Under the pieces are notes generated by a model that did not search any database, was not told the origin of the DNA, and saw only the letters and a list, made by a program, of their open reading frames with translations. A DNA stretch of 33,532 nt from Porphyromonadaceae bacterium UBA7141. Its GTDB lineage: Bacteria > Bacteroidota > Bacteroidia > Bacteroidales > Muribaculaceae. The position numbers were made by a program, and so were the translations under genes. The stretch covers positions 1-33,532 of the forward strand of contig DKWX01000054.1 in the NCBI GenBank assembly GCA_002491945.1, in the 5' to 3' direction. Of this stretch, positions 17,489 through 25,604 are shown piece by piece. Positions within the stretch are counted from its first letter, which is position 1, and every line of letters begins with the position of its first letter.

Positions 17489-17881
17489 CTACCGGGTATT
17501 CTTTCCCGTCAACGCGGATGCATCGGGGATGATGACGTCTTCATCTGTAGAACTGATGGCCGTGAGCGCCACGGCATCCATCGGTTCTCCGGTCTCCGCA
17601 CTTGTAAGCTGGCGGAATCCCAGATAGGTCCCTTCGGATGTCTGAGCCACGAATTCGGCATCGCTGAAGTAGTCGAGGCTGAGTCCGGAGTCGGAGTAAT
17701 TCTGAGCCTCGACTGTGCCGATGGATACGCCACAGACGGGTGTCTCGGCATTGGCTACTGTGGCAGCGGATGCGGCTGTGGCCACACTTCCCACTGCAGG
17801 GGCGTGCCCCTTCTCGACATAGGCGAGTGTGCCGCTGATACCTGCTAAAAGCGCACTCACCGTGAGTAATGTCTTTCTCAT
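17489..17881 (-). CDS. N-terminal fragment of the frameshifted LRR surface protein
   Basis: A 130-codon ORF giving a signal peptide (MRKTLLTVSALLAGISGTLA) and an N-terminal segment ending EDVIIPDASALTGKNTR. The last residues are off-frame. In the frame shifted by one base the sequence continues as VDGKEYPVVYINSD, exactly as expected after 'VIIPDAS' in BspA-type proteins. The two frames overlap only at 17492-17540, so the break is there, most plausibly near 17513-17516. Restoring one base makes 14658-17881 a single 1074-codon gene (3224+1 nt is divisible by three). The ATG at 17881 is preceded by an A-rich leader, as usual in this phylum. A premature stop, an assembly error or phase variation would all look like this. 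Confidence 0.7.
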   Translation of the reverse strand: MRKTLLTVSALLAGISGTLAYVEKGHAPAVGSVATAASAATVANAETPVCGVSIGTVEAQNYSDSGLSLDYFSDAEFVAQTSEGTYLGFRQLTSAETGEPMDAVALTAISSTDEDVIIPDASALTGKNTR

Positions 17882-17971
17882 TGTGATACTTTTGTTATGT
17901 TATTGTTGTGGTTGTTTCGGATCAGGCTGTGTTCAGATTTAATCGGTATGAAGGATTCTCCTCCGGTTACT

Positions 17972-18000
17972 GTCGTATAAACTTGAACATTTACTTAAAG
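17972..18000 (-). repeat. Copy of dispersed intergenic element in the LRR operon leader
   Basis: The minus strand reads TAAGTAAATGTTCAAGTTTA followed by TACGAC. It matches the copy at 19684-19710 in both halves (TAAGTA..TGTTCAA and TACGAC) and the arms of the 1537-1638 element in its core. It lies inside the predicted mRNA leader, with a partial inverted partner at 17929-17940. Confidence 0.5.
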
Positions 18001-18063
18001 TTAGTGGTGCCCCTCTCCGATTCAATTTTCCGTTAGGTTCAATTGTAAGTGGTCTTCAAATTA

Positions 18064-18093
18064 CAAATTTAACGATTTCTTTGAAAATATCAA
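18064..18093 (-). promoter_or_regulatory. Bacteroidota-type promoter of the surface-protein operon
   Basis: On the minus strand TTG (18091-18093), a 19-nt spacer and TAAATTTG (18064-18071) match the -33/-7 consensus exactly. Transcription would begin near 18056, giving a leader of about 175 nt to the ATG at 17881. That length leaves room for post-transcriptional control. Confidence 0.65.
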
Positions 18094-18105
18094 TCAATAA
18101 GTGTG

Positions 18106-18123
18106 AAAAAAAGCTTTCCTTTC
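18106..18123 (-). terminator. Weak terminator after comF
   Basis: On the minus strand a short AAAG/CTTT stem with a 5-nt loop runs into a seven-T tract. The stem is only 4 bp, extended by wobble pairs. Its position between the comF stop (18197) and the next promoter (18064-18093) is what supports the call. Confidence 0.3.
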
Positions 18124-18196
18124 TCATTCCACGCCTACCGCGCCCCTCACCCGGGCAGCAAGGCAGGGCAGCAAGACGGGAAGCAAGCGTCCCGAA

Positions 18197-18865
18197 TCAG
18201 ACGGTGCAGGCAATGGTGAGGATGGAGAGGCGGGCGCCGGGTGCGGCGGCAAGCAGGGCCTCGGCGGCAGCTACGAGGGTGGCGCCGGTGGTGCATACAT
18301 CGTCGATCAGGAGAATGTGGCGACCGGCAACGCCATCGGGATGGCGAAGCCGGAAAATGCCGCGTACGTTGACGGCGCGTTGCGCGCGGCTTACGCGGGT
18401 CTGACTCTTATGCCCCCGTATGGCGCGTAGTGCCGTCAATACGGCTATGCCGCTCCCCTCTCCTACCCCTCGGGCCAGCTCTTCGGCCTGGTTGTAGCCA
18501 CGCCGCATACGCTTCATCCAGTGCAGCGGCACCGGCACAAGCACATCGATACCCGCCAGCCATCCGGCGGCGGCAAGTTCGCCACCCGCGATGCGCCCTA
18601 ATTCGCGTGCCACACCATACATTCCACGGTATTTCATATCATGTATCAGCATAGCCACAGGCGCCTCGGGGGTATAAAGAAAATGCCCTGTGGCCCGTTC
18701 GAAGGGTATCCGCCCTGCGAGACGCATGGCCAGCGCATTGTCAGGGTCGCGGTGATACCCCGTGCGCTGCAGCCCGGCCGAACATAGCGGGCACAGGCAT
18801 CTGCTCCCACGCGGCAGTACGCAACCGCATAGCCGGCATTCGGCCGGAAAAAGGAAATCAAGCAT
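18197..18865 (-). CDS. comF: ComF family phosphoribosyltransferase-like protein
   Basis: 222 aa from MLDFLFPAECRLCGC. An N-terminal zinc-ribbon-like part has CRLCGC and CLCPLC cysteine pairs at about residues 10-35. The C-terminal phosphoribosyltransferase domain carries VPVPLHWMKRMRRGYNQAEELAR at about 120-140 and the PRPP-binding motif ILLIDDVCTTGAT at about 185-197. ComF proteins are needed for DNA uptake in competent bacteria, acting on the cytoplasmic side; their biochemical reaction is poorly defined. The start at 18865 overlaps the channel gene's stop by 8 nt (ATGCTTGA). A longer frame to 18982 would run deep into that gene and begins without family similarity. It is the last gene of the carA cluster. 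Confidence 0.85.
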   Translation of the reverse strand: MLDFLFPAECRLCGCVLPRGSRCLCPLCSAGLQRTGYHRDPDNALAMRLAGRIPFERATGHFLYTPEAPVAMLIHDMKYRGMYGVARELGRIAGGELAAAGWLAGIDVLVPVPLHWMKRMRRGYNQAEELARGVGEGSGIAVLTALRAIRGHKSQTRVSRAQRAVNVRGIFRLRHPDGVAGRHILLIDDVCTTGATLVAAAEALLAAAPGARLSILTIACTV

Positions 18866-19664
18866 TGCTCCGGCCCGGGGTGCGGTGCAGATACCAGTGG
18901 GCCATACCCACAAAGACGGCCCCGCCGATGATATTCCCGATTGTGGCGGGCAACAGATTGTCACACAGAGCCTCCACGACACCTATCCCGGCCCCCTCCA
19001 TCATGGCCAGGGGGAGATAGAACATATTGGCGATACAGTGCTCATAGCCCAGCACCACGAAGGCCATCACAGGCAACCAGCACCCCAGCGCTTTCTCCAT
19101 CAGGTTATGCCCCGCCAGTGCGAGCCACACGCCGAGACACACAAACCAGTTGGCTCCTATCCCCTTGAGCAGCACCGTAGTCCACCCCATCGAAATCTTG
19201 GCCACTCCGATGTTGCATATCGCCGTGTGCCACGGGTCGGCCGCCGTGAGGCCGGGAAGATAGACAAGGAGCCACGTGAATCCCAATGCGCCGACGAAAT
19301 TGCCTGAATATACGAGTCCCCAGTTGGCCAGCACGGCGCCGGCGCCGTAGTGGCGCTGCATGTAGGCGGGTATGAGCATGGCGTTGTTGCCGGTGAATAG
19401 TTCGGCGCCGAGCACCACCACCAATATCAGCCCGATCGGGAACATGCACCCCGCCAGAAGTTTGGCCAAGGCGGGATTGGCGGCGGCAATCCCCGGGAAA
19501 CCGAACCCTACCGTAAGCGAGAGTATCCCACCCATCGCGATGAACGCACCGGCGGCAATGGCCGCCACAAACAGGCGTCCCGGATTCTTCAACGTCTTGT
19601 CTACCTTCACACGCGCCGCATCCACCGACGCTCCCAGCATTTCTCCCGGTGTCTTTATCCTCAT
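18858..19664 (-). CDS. Formate/nitrite transporter (FNT) family channel
   Basis: 268 aa, matching the usual FNT length of 250-290. Six hydrophobic segments are visible. Family signatures are present: GAELFTGNNAML near residue 85, ANWFVCLGVWLA near 170, GYEHCIANMFYLPL near 200 (with the conserved pore-lining His), and the closing GNIIGGAVFVGMAHW. FNT proteins are pentameric inner-membrane channels for formate, nitrite or hydrosulfide; sequence alone does not settle which. In an anaerobic fermenter formate export is the likeliest role. It starts 37 nt after the recX stop and overlaps comF by 8 nt, so it is translated as part of the cluster, although its function is unrelated to its neighbours. 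A copy of the dispersed element lies in the short gap upstream. Confidence 0.9.
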   Translation of the reverse strand: MRIKTPGEMLGASVDAARVKVDKTLKNPGRLFVAAIAAGAFIAMGGILSLTVGFGFPGIAAANPALAKLLAGCMFPIGLILVVVLGAELFTGNNAMLIPAYMQRHYGAGAVLANWGLVYSGNFVGALGFTWLLVYLPGLTAADPWHTAICNIGVAKISMGWTTVLLKGIGANWFVCLGVWLALAGHNLMEKALGCWLPVMAFVVLGYEHCIANMFYLPLAMMEGAGIGVVEALCDNLLPATIGNIIGGAVFVGMAHWYLHRTPGRSNA

Positions 19665-19683
19665 GACACAGATATCTACTTAA

Positions 19684-19710
19684 GTCGTAAAAATTTGAAC
19701 ACTACTTATT
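19684..19710 (-). repeat. Copy of dispersed intergenic element at recX/FNT junction
   Basis: On the minus strand TAAGTAGTGTTCAAATTTTT then ACGAC. It overlaps the recX stop codon (19702-19704) and ends about 20 nt before the FNT start. The 7-bp direct repeat CTACTTA occurs on both sides (19678-19684 and 19702-19708, plus strand). Confidence 0.5.
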
Positions 19711-20175
19711 TTTTTCCTCGCCCCGGCGGCGCAGATAGTCGGTAAGCCGGCCTACGAGCTCCGTCTCGAATCCACGCGACACCATATGGCGATACAGCTT
19801 CTGCACGTCGGCATAGTCGGTGAGGTCCAGACTCCGGGCCTTGGCGAGTCCGGCCCGTTTGAGAGCGTCGATATACTCCTTTCTGTCAATCCCCGCAAGG
19901 GCCTCTTCTATCAGATTGCGTGGCACCCGCTTACGCGCCAGCGCCATCCGTATCTTACCCCGTCCCCACCCGGCGAAGCGCACCTTGTCGGCGGCGAAGG
20001 CGCGCGCGAAACGCCCTTCGTCGAGAAATCTCCCCTCTCTAAGCCGCGCCAGCACTTTCTCCGCATCCGCGCCCGTCAGTCCGGCGCGGCGCATCTTCTC
20101 GCGCAGGTCGCACTCACACTGCTCCGTGCGCGCGCATAGCGCCGCAAGCCGCTGCAGCATCCGTTCAGCTTCCAT
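19702..20175 (-). CDS. recX: Regulatory protein RecX
   Basis: 157 aa, the normal RecX length. The three-repeat helical pattern is clear: LAARCARTEQ-like repeat 1 (AALCARTEQCECDLREKMRRAG), the FLDEGRFARAFAADKVRFAGWG signature near residues 50-72 with KIRMALARKRVPRNLIEEAL, and a third repeat (YADVQKLYRHMVSRGFETELV). RecX binds RecA filaments in the cytoplasm and limits recombination and the SOS response. The start codon overlaps the prmC stop by 11 nt, implying translational coupling. prmC-recX adjacency is common in Bacteroidales. Confidence 0.9.
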   Translation of the reverse strand: MEAERMLQRLAALCARTEQCECDLREKMRRAGLTGADAEKVLARLREGRFLDEGRFARAFAADKVRFAGWGRGKIRMALARKRVPRNLIEEALAGIDRKEYIDALKRAGLAKARSLDLTDYADVQKLYRHMVSRGFETELVGRLTDYLRRRGEEKNK

Positions 20176-21076
20176 ATCCTATCCTATCCAGGCATCCCCT
20201 CTCGGCGCGGAGAAATCGCGTTTTCCCGCACATATCCTTCTCTGTCATCACTTTGTCATAACCCATATCCGTCATCATCCTCACCATCATGTCGGCACAT
20301 ATCGGGTTGATTTCAAAGTATATCAGCCCCCCTTCGGCAAGTGCTGCGACTCCGGTCCGGGCTATCCGTCGGTAGAACCGCAGAGGATCGTCGTCACTCA
20401 CAAACAGCGCCTCGGCCGGTTCCCGGTCAAGCACATGCGCCTCCATATCCTTCCGCTCCCGCATCATCACATATGGCGGATTGCTCACGATGATGTCGAG
20501 CGAGCCGTCGGCAGGCTGCCAGTCGAATATGTCGGCTTCCATGAAGTTGACCGCCACGTGGAGTCTCGCGGCATTCTCGCGGGCAACGGCCAGTGCCTCG
20601 CGGCTGACATCGAGCGCCGACACTATCGGAAATTCCAGATTGCGGGCCAGGGCGATGGCAATCGCTCCGCTTCCCGTCCCCACATCAAGCACACGCAGGT
20701 CGCGCCGCCCGATATTGTCGTCCACCACCATTTCCACCAGTTCCTCCGTTTCCTGACGCGGTATCAGCACCCCCGGGCTCACCCCCAGTGTCATTCCGTA
20801 GAATCTGGATTCGCCGAGCACGTACTGTATCGGTTCCCCCTCCTTCATGCGTCGCAACACCCCGGCTATGCGTTCTTCCGTGAAGTCCGACACTTCGTCG
20901 GCGGCATGTATCACCAGGTCGGTCGTGTTCCACCCCTTGAGGGTATAGAATATCAGGCGGGCCATTTCCACGGCCTCATAGTCGATTGATTCCGGGTCGC
21001 CGGATCCCTGTGCTCTCTTGCCAAGGAGGCTGCGCAGTTCAGTGCGCAGCCTCCTGTATCTATCGTTTACGGTCAT
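20165..21076 (-). CDS. prmC: Peptide chain release factor N5-glutamine methyltransferase PrmC
   Basis: 303 aa. It methylates the glutamine of the GGQ motif in release factors RF1/RF2 using S-adenosylmethionine, in the cytoplasm, and is required for efficient termination. The N-terminal substrate-recognition part includes EPIQYVLGESRFYGMTL near residue 80 and IPRQETEELVE near 105. The SAM-binding motif I is LDVGTGSGAIAIALA near 130, and the catalytic NPPYV is near 197. The gene lies 74 nt after carB, with a GC-rich hairpin in the gap, and overlaps recX. The start at 21076 is the only ATG that gives the usual length. Confidence 0.92.
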   Translation of the reverse strand: MTVNDRYRRLRTELRSLLGKRAQGSGDPESIDYEAVEMARLIFYTLKGWNTTDLVIHAADEVSDFTEERIAGVLRRMKEGEPIQYVLGESRFYGMTLGVSPGVLIPRQETEELVEMVVDDNIGRRDLRVLDVGTGSGAIAIALARNLEFPIVSALDVSREALAVARENAARLHVAVNFMEADIFDWQPADGSLDIIVSNPPYVMMRERKDMEAHVLDREPAEALFVSDDDPLRFYRRIARTGVAALAEGGLIYFEINPICADMMVRMMTDMGYDKVMTEKDMCGKTRFLRAERGCLDRIGYGS

Positions 21077-21118
21077 TTACTGTCATTTATGTCGTGTTGA
21101 TTTCCACTGTCCTGACAT

Positions 21119-21148
21119 CCCCGTGAAGTGGTGTCTCCGCCACCGGGG
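21119..21148 (-). promoter_or_regulatory. GC-rich hairpin between carB and prmC
   Basis: Right after the carB stop, the minus strand has CCCCG pairing with CGGGG and GTGG pairing with CCAC, with a 4-nt bulge. No U-tract follows, so it may attenuate or process the transcript between carB and prmC rather than end it fully. Confidence 0.35.
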
Positions 21149-21150
21149 CG

Positions 21151-24100
21151 TCAATACTCGTCCCAGCTCTTGATTTCAATCTCATCCGTGCGGAGCGAAG
21201 TGAATGCCTTGATAAAGGCCTCGGCCAGACGGGTGTTGGTCAGCAGCGGGATATTGAGGTCGATTGCCGCACGACGGATGATGTAGCCGTTGCTCAGCTC
21301 CGTGGGAGTAAGGTTTTTCGGCACATTCACCACCAGGTCGATTTCCTTGCGGTGCAGCAGTTCGAGAGCCTGGGGATGCTCGTCGGGCTGCGAGGGCATA
21401 TACACCCTCACTGCCGGGATACCGTTCTCACCCAGGAAGGCGTGGGTGCCGCGTGTGGCGTAGATGGTGTAGCCGTGTTTGTGCAGCAGCTGCGCCGAGG
21501 CAAGCATGGCGGCCTTCTGGCGGGCGCTTCCTGTCGACATGAGCACACCCTTCTTCGGGATTCTGTGCCCCACGGCAAGCATAGCCTTGAGCACGGCCTC
21601 GCCCGTGTCGGTGCCGAGACAGCCCACCTCGCCCGTCGAACTCATATCCACACCCAGCACCGGGTCAGAACCCTGCAGACGCGAGAATGAGAACTGCGAT
21701 GCCTTGATTCCCACATAGTCCAGGTCGAAGGCCGACTTGTTGGGTTTCTCTACCGGCAGACCGAGCATCACCTTTGTGGCCAGGTCGATAAAGTTGATCT
21801 TAAGCACCTTGCTGACGAAGGGGAACGAACGCGACGCACGCAGGTTGCATTCTATCACCTTGATATCATTGTTCTTGGCAAGGAACTGTATATTGAACGG
21901 CCCGGAGATATCGAGAGCCTTGGCGATCTGCCCGCTCACCTTCTTGATGCGGCGCATCGTCTCGACATAGAGCTTCTGCGGCGGGAACTGGATTGTGGCG
22001 TCGCCGGAGTGTACCCCTGCGAATTCGATATGCTCGGAGATTGCATAAGCCTTGATTTCGCCATTCTGCGCCACGGCGTCCATCTCGATTTCTTTGGCGT
22101 TCTGTATGAATTCGCTCACCACCACCGGATGCTGCTTCGACACATTGGCGGCCAGACGCAGGAAGCGGTCAAGCTCCTCGTCGTTGCTGCACACGTTCAT
22201 CGCGGCTCCCGAAAGCACATAACTGGGGCGCACCAGCACCGGGAAACCCACCTCTTCTATAAACGCATCGATATCGCTCTTCGAGGTCAGCTCGCGCCAG
22301 CGCGGCTGGTCGATGCCGAGATTGTCGAGCATCGACGAGAATTTATGCCGGTCCTCGGCATTGTCGATACTCTTGGCCGACGTGCCGAGTATGTTGACCC
22401 CTTCGGCGTCAAGACGCATGGCGAGGTTGTTGGGGATCTGGCCACCTACGCTGAGGATGGTGCCGTGAGGCTGCTCGAGGTCGAGAATATCCATCACGCG
22501 CTCGAAGGTAAGCTCGTCGAAATAGAGGCGGTCGCACATGTCGTAGTCGGTCGACACTGTCTCCGGATTATAGTTGATCATCACCGAGCGCCACCCCTCC
22601 TTCTTCACTGTCATCAGGGCATTGACCGAACACCAGTCGAACTCTACCGACGACCCGATGCGATACGCTCCCGAACCGAGCACCACGATCGAACGGTGGT
22701 CGTGCAGGAAGTTGACGTCGTTGGTCGAACCGTTATAGGTGATATACAGATAGTTGGTCTGCGCGGGATACTCGGCGGCCAGTGTGTCGATCTGCTTCAC
22801 CACGGGCACTATGCCGCGCTCCTTGCGGTGGCGGCGCACACGCAGGCTCAGCTCTTCGGGCGATTCAGCGGAATCGCGGAAGATGCTGCGTGCCACCTGG
22901 AAGTCGCTGAAGCCCTGTTGCTTCGCCTGGCGCAGCAGCTCGTCGGGAAGAGCCTCGAGCGAGTCATGCTTCTCCAGTTCGCGCCCGGTCTGCATGATAT
23001 TGTCGAGCTTGTAGAGAAACCATCGGTCGATTTTCGTCAGCTCATGTATGCGGTCCACACTGTAGCCCCGTTTCATGGCCTCGGCGATCACGAAGACGCG
23101 GTTGTCGGTCGGCGTGGAGAGGGCTGAATCGATATCCTCGATTTTCATCTCTTTGTTCTCCACAAATCCGTGCATGCCGCGCCCGATCATTCGCAGACCC
23201 TTCTGCATGGCCTCCTCGAATGTGCGCCCGATGGCCATCACCTCCCCCACAGATTTCATCGAACTTCCGATTTCTCTTCTCACGCCATGGAACTTTCCGA
23301 GGTCCCATCGGGGCAGTTTCACCACGCAGTAGTCAAGTGCAGGCTCAAAGAATGCTGAAGTCTCTTTGGTCACCGAGTTCTTCAGGTCGAAGAGACCGTA
23401 ACCCAGACCGAGCTTCGCGGCCACAAAAGCGAGCGGATATCCGGTGGCCTTCGAAGCCAGGGCCGACGAGCGGCTGAGACGTGCGTTGACCTCGATCACA
23501 CGATAGTCCATCGATTCGGGGTCGAAAGCATACTGCACGTTGCATTCGCCCACGATCCCTATATGGCGTATTATCCTGATGGCGAGTTTGCGCAGATAGT
23601 GATAGTCTTCATTGCTGAGAGTCTGCGATGGAGCCACCACGATACTCTCGCCGGTGTGTATGCCGAGCGGGTCGAAGTTCTCCATGTTGCAGACGGTGAT
23701 ACAGTTGTCGAAGCGGTCGCGCACCACTTCATATTCCACCTCTTTCCACCCCTTGAGACTCTTCTCCACCAGCACCTGCGGCGAGAATGAGAGAGCCTTC
23801 TCGGTCAGAGCCACAAGCTCCTCCTCGTTGTCGCAGAAACCCGATCCGAGTCCGCCCAGCGCATATGCGGCACGCACAATCACCGGGTAGCCCAGACGCG
23901 AGGCGGCCTTGATGGCTCCGGCCACCGACTCCACGGCCTCGCTCTTGATAGTCTTCACCTCGATTTCATCGAGTTTCTTCACAAAGAGTTCACGGTCTTC
24001 AGTGTCGATGATGGCCTGCACCGGAGTGCCGAGCACCCTTACGCCGTATTTCTCCAGCACACCGCTCTCATAGAGCTTCACGCCGCAGTTCAGGGCCGTC

Positions 24101-24372
24101 TGGCCGCCGAAGGCGAGCAGGATTCCATCAGGGCGCTCTTTCTCGATTACGCGCTCCACGAATTCCGGAGTCACCGGAAGGAAATATATCTTGTCGGCAA
24201 ACCCCTCCGAGGTCTGCACCGTGGCGATGTTCGGATTGATGAGCACCGTCTCGATTCCCTCCTCTTTCATGGCCTTCAGTGCCTGCGAACCGGAGTAATC
24301 GAACTCACCTGCCTCACCGATTTTCAGTGCGCCCGAACCTAAGAGGAGCACTTTCTTTATATTCTCTTTCAT
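21151..24372 (-). CDS. carB: Carbamoyl-phosphate synthase large subunit
   Basis: 1073 aa, full family length. It makes carbamoyl phosphate from bicarbonate, ATP and ammonia supplied by CarA, for pyrimidine and arginine synthesis. Domains: carboxyphosphate half at about 1-400 (LLLGSGALKIGEAGEFDYSG; INPNIATVQT; AFGGQTALNCG), oligomerisation domain at about 400-550, carbamoyl-phosphate half at about 550-930 (VVLGSGAYRIGSSVEFDWC; NYNPETVSTDYD; SVGGQIPNNLA), and the allosteric MGS-like domain at about 930-1073 (STGSARQKAAMLASAQLLHK, TNTRLAEAF). Both ATP-grasp halves look intact. It lies 26 nt after carA, so one operon and a stoichiometric heterodimer are expected. Confidence 0.97.
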   Translation of the reverse strand: MKENIKKVLLLGSGALKIGEAGEFDYSGSQALKAMKEEGIETVLINPNIATVQTSEGFADKIYFLPVTPEFVERVIEKERPDGILLAFGGQTALNCGVKLYESGVLEKYGVRVLGTPVQAIIDTEDRELFVKKLDEIEVKTIKSEAVESVAGAIKAASRLGYPVIVRAAYALGGLGSGFCDNEEELVALTEKALSFSPQVLVEKSLKGWKEVEYEVVRDRFDNCITVCNMENFDPLGIHTGESIVVAPSQTLSNEDYHYLRKLAIRIIRHIGIVGECNVQYAFDPESMDYRVIEVNARLSRSSALASKATGYPLAFVAAKLGLGYGLFDLKNSVTKETSAFFEPALDYCVVKLPRWDLGKFHGVRREIGSSMKSVGEVMAIGRTFEEAMQKGLRMIGRGMHGFVENKEMKIEDIDSALSTPTDNRVFVIAEAMKRGYSVDRIHELTKIDRWFLYKLDNIMQTGRELEKHDSLEALPDELLRQAKQQGFSDFQVARSIFRDSAESPEELSLRVRRHRKERGIVPVVKQIDTLAAEYPAQTNYLYITYNGSTNDVNFLHDHRSIVVLGSGAYRIGSSVEFDWCSVNALMTVKKEGWRSVMINYNPETVSTDYDMCDRLYFDELTFERVMDILDLEQPHGTILSVGGQIPNNLAMRLDAEGVNILGTSAKSIDNAEDRHKFSSMLDNLGIDQPRWRELTSKSDIDAFIEEVGFPVLVRPSYVLSGAAMNVCSNDEELDRFLRLAANVSKQHPVVVSEFIQNAKEIEMDAVAQNGEIKAYAISEHIEFAGVHSGDATIQFPPQKLYVETMRRIKKVSGQIAKALDISGPFNIQFLAKNNDIKVIECNLRASRSFPFVSKVLKINFIDLATKVMLGLPVEKPNKSAFDLDYVGIKASQFSFSRLQGSDPVLGVDMSSTGEVGCLGTDTGEAVLKAMLAVGHRIPKKGVLMSTGSARQKAAMLASAQLLHKHGYTIYATRGTHAFLGENGIPAVRVYMPSQPDEHPQALELLHRKEIDLVVNVPKNLTPTELSNGYIIRRAAIDLNIPLLTNTRLAEAFIKAFTSLRTDEIEIKSWDEY

Positions 24373-24398
24373 CAGAATCTGTAGTGTGTTGTTTTTGA

Positions 24399-25472
24399 TC
24401 AGAGAAGTTTCACGAATTCGTCGAAGAGGAATTCAGTGTCCTTCGGACCCGAACTTGCCTCGGGATGGAACTGCGCCGAGAAGAATGGTTTCGTCTTGTG
24501 GCGGATACCCTCGTTGGTGCCGTCGTTCATATTGATGAAGAGCGGTTCCCATTCCATGGGAAGTGTCTTGTCGTCTACGGCGAAACCGTGGTTCTGCGAA
24601 GTCACGTAGCAGCGGTCGGTCCCCGCCTGGCGCACCGGCTGGTTGTGGCTGCGGTGGCCGTATTTGAGTTTATACACGCTCGCCCCGGCGGCGCGGCTCA
24701 GCAACTGGTTGCCCATGCAGATGCCGCAGATCGGCTTGTCACCCTGCATCGCCTTGCGGAGATTGTCGACAGTCACATCCACCATGTCGGGGTTGCCCGG
24801 TCCGTTGGAGATAAATATGCCGTCGGCATCGGTGATCGTGTTGAAATCATAGTCCCAGGGCACACGCACCACCGTCAGCCCCCGGCGTGTCAGGCAGCGG
24901 ATGATGTTGTGCTTCACGCCGCAGTCCACGAGCACCACCTTCTTCTCACCCTTTCCGTGCACTTCCACCTCCTTGCAGCTCACCTTGGCCACAAGATTTT
25001 CTTTATTGGGATCATAGAAATCAGGCTCTTCCTCACCCTCCACCACGATTTTGCCCAACATTGAGCCTTTTTCGCGCAGAAGTTTGGTAAGAGCCCGTGT
25101 GTCGATACCATAGATACCGGGTATTTTCTCCTCATTAAGCCAATCGGCCAGCGAACGGTCAGCCTGCCAATGCGAATGATTCCAGGAATAATCCTGCGCC
25201 ACAATCGCACGCGCATGGATATGGTCGGATTCATAATACTCGCTCACATCGTCCTGCTGACGGCGCGGCGGCACGCCATAGTTGCCGAGAATCGGATATG
25301 TGGTGATAAGGATCTGTCCCTCATACGAGGGGTCGGTCAACGACTCCGGATACCCCGTCATGGCAGTGTTGAACACCACCTCGCCGGCTGTAGAACCCGG
25401 ATAACCGAACGATTTACCTTTAAATACAGTGCCGTCCTCAAGGATGAGTGAGGCATTTTTCACTTCATGCAT
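24399..25472 (-). CDS. carA: Carbamoyl-phosphate synthase small (glutaminase) subunit
   Basis: 357 aa from MHEVKNASLILEDGT. The N-terminal CPSase_sm domain (GEVVFNTAMTGYPESLTDPS, ITTYPILGNYG) is followed by a class I glutamine amidotransferase domain. That domain has ISNGPGNPDMV near residue 230, the nucleophile in PICGICMGNQLLSRA near 258, and the catalytic His-Glu in AQFHPEASSGPKDTEF near 340. It hydrolyses glutamine and passes ammonia to CarB. The frame is open to 25592, but the extra 40 residues run through the promoter at 25506-25535 and lack family similarity, so 25472 is the start, about 27 nt after the predicted transcription start. It is the first gene of the cluster. Confidence 0.95.
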   Translation of the reverse strand: MHEVKNASLILEDGTVFKGKSFGYPGSTAGEVVFNTAMTGYPESLTDPSYEGQILITTYPILGNYGVPPRRQQDDVSEYYESDHIHARAIVAQDYSWNHSHWQADRSLADWLNEEKIPGIYGIDTRALTKLLREKGSMLGKIVVEGEEEPDFYDPNKENLVAKVSCKEVEVHGKGEKKVVLVDCGVKHNIIRCLTRRGLTVVRVPWDYDFNTITDADGIFISNGPGNPDMVDVTVDNLRKAMQGDKPICGICMGNQLLSRAAGASVYKLKYGHRSHNQPVRQAGTDRCYVTSQNHGFAVDDKTLPMEWEPLFINMNDGTNEGIRHKTKPFFSAQFHPEASSGPKDTEFLFDEFVKLL

Positions 25473-25505
25473 CGTGGTAAAGGTTTTTACATAGTTTTCC
25501 AAATG

Positions 25506-25535
25506 CAAATTTACTGCTTTTTTTCCAATCCGCAA
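25506..25535 (-). promoter_or_regulatory. Bacteroidota-type promoter of carA cluster
   Basis: On the minus strand TTG (25533-25535), a 19-nt spacer and TAAATTTG (25506-25513): an exact consensus match. Predicted start near 25499, leader about 27 nt to the carA ATG. Confidence 0.75.
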
Positions 25536-25604
25536 AATCTGCAGCGCTCCTCGCGCCTCTCTCCCCCTCTTCTCCCCACCCCCCTTCCCCATGAAAGAAA
25601 CTCA

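Larger units (their letters stand above)
17882..18196. other. Leader and promoter region of the LRR surface-protein operon
   Basis: This 315-nt stretch has no gene. It holds a terminator-like T-tract (18106-18123), the operon promoter (18064-18093), and a leader of about 175 nt containing an inverted pair of the recurring GTTCAAATTT-type element (17929-17940 and 17972-18000). Three imperfect 12-13-bp direct repeats of the type GGGCAGCAAGGCA lie at 18153-18189, just past the comF stop. Confidence 0.55.

Noticed and set aside
18866..18982. A 39-residue N-terminal extension of ComF
   Set aside because: It lies inside the FNT gene in another frame. The zinc-ribbon start at 18865 fits the family and gives a typical short overlap.
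22009..23127. A 372-codon plus-strand open frame
   Set aside because: It is antisense to carB, whose family signatures are unmistakable. Long open antisense frames are expected in GC-rich genes with this codon usage.
25473..25592. A 40-residue N-terminal extension of CarA
   Set aside because: It would be translated through the exact -33/-7 promoter at 25506-25535, and the family's N-terminus starts at 25472.
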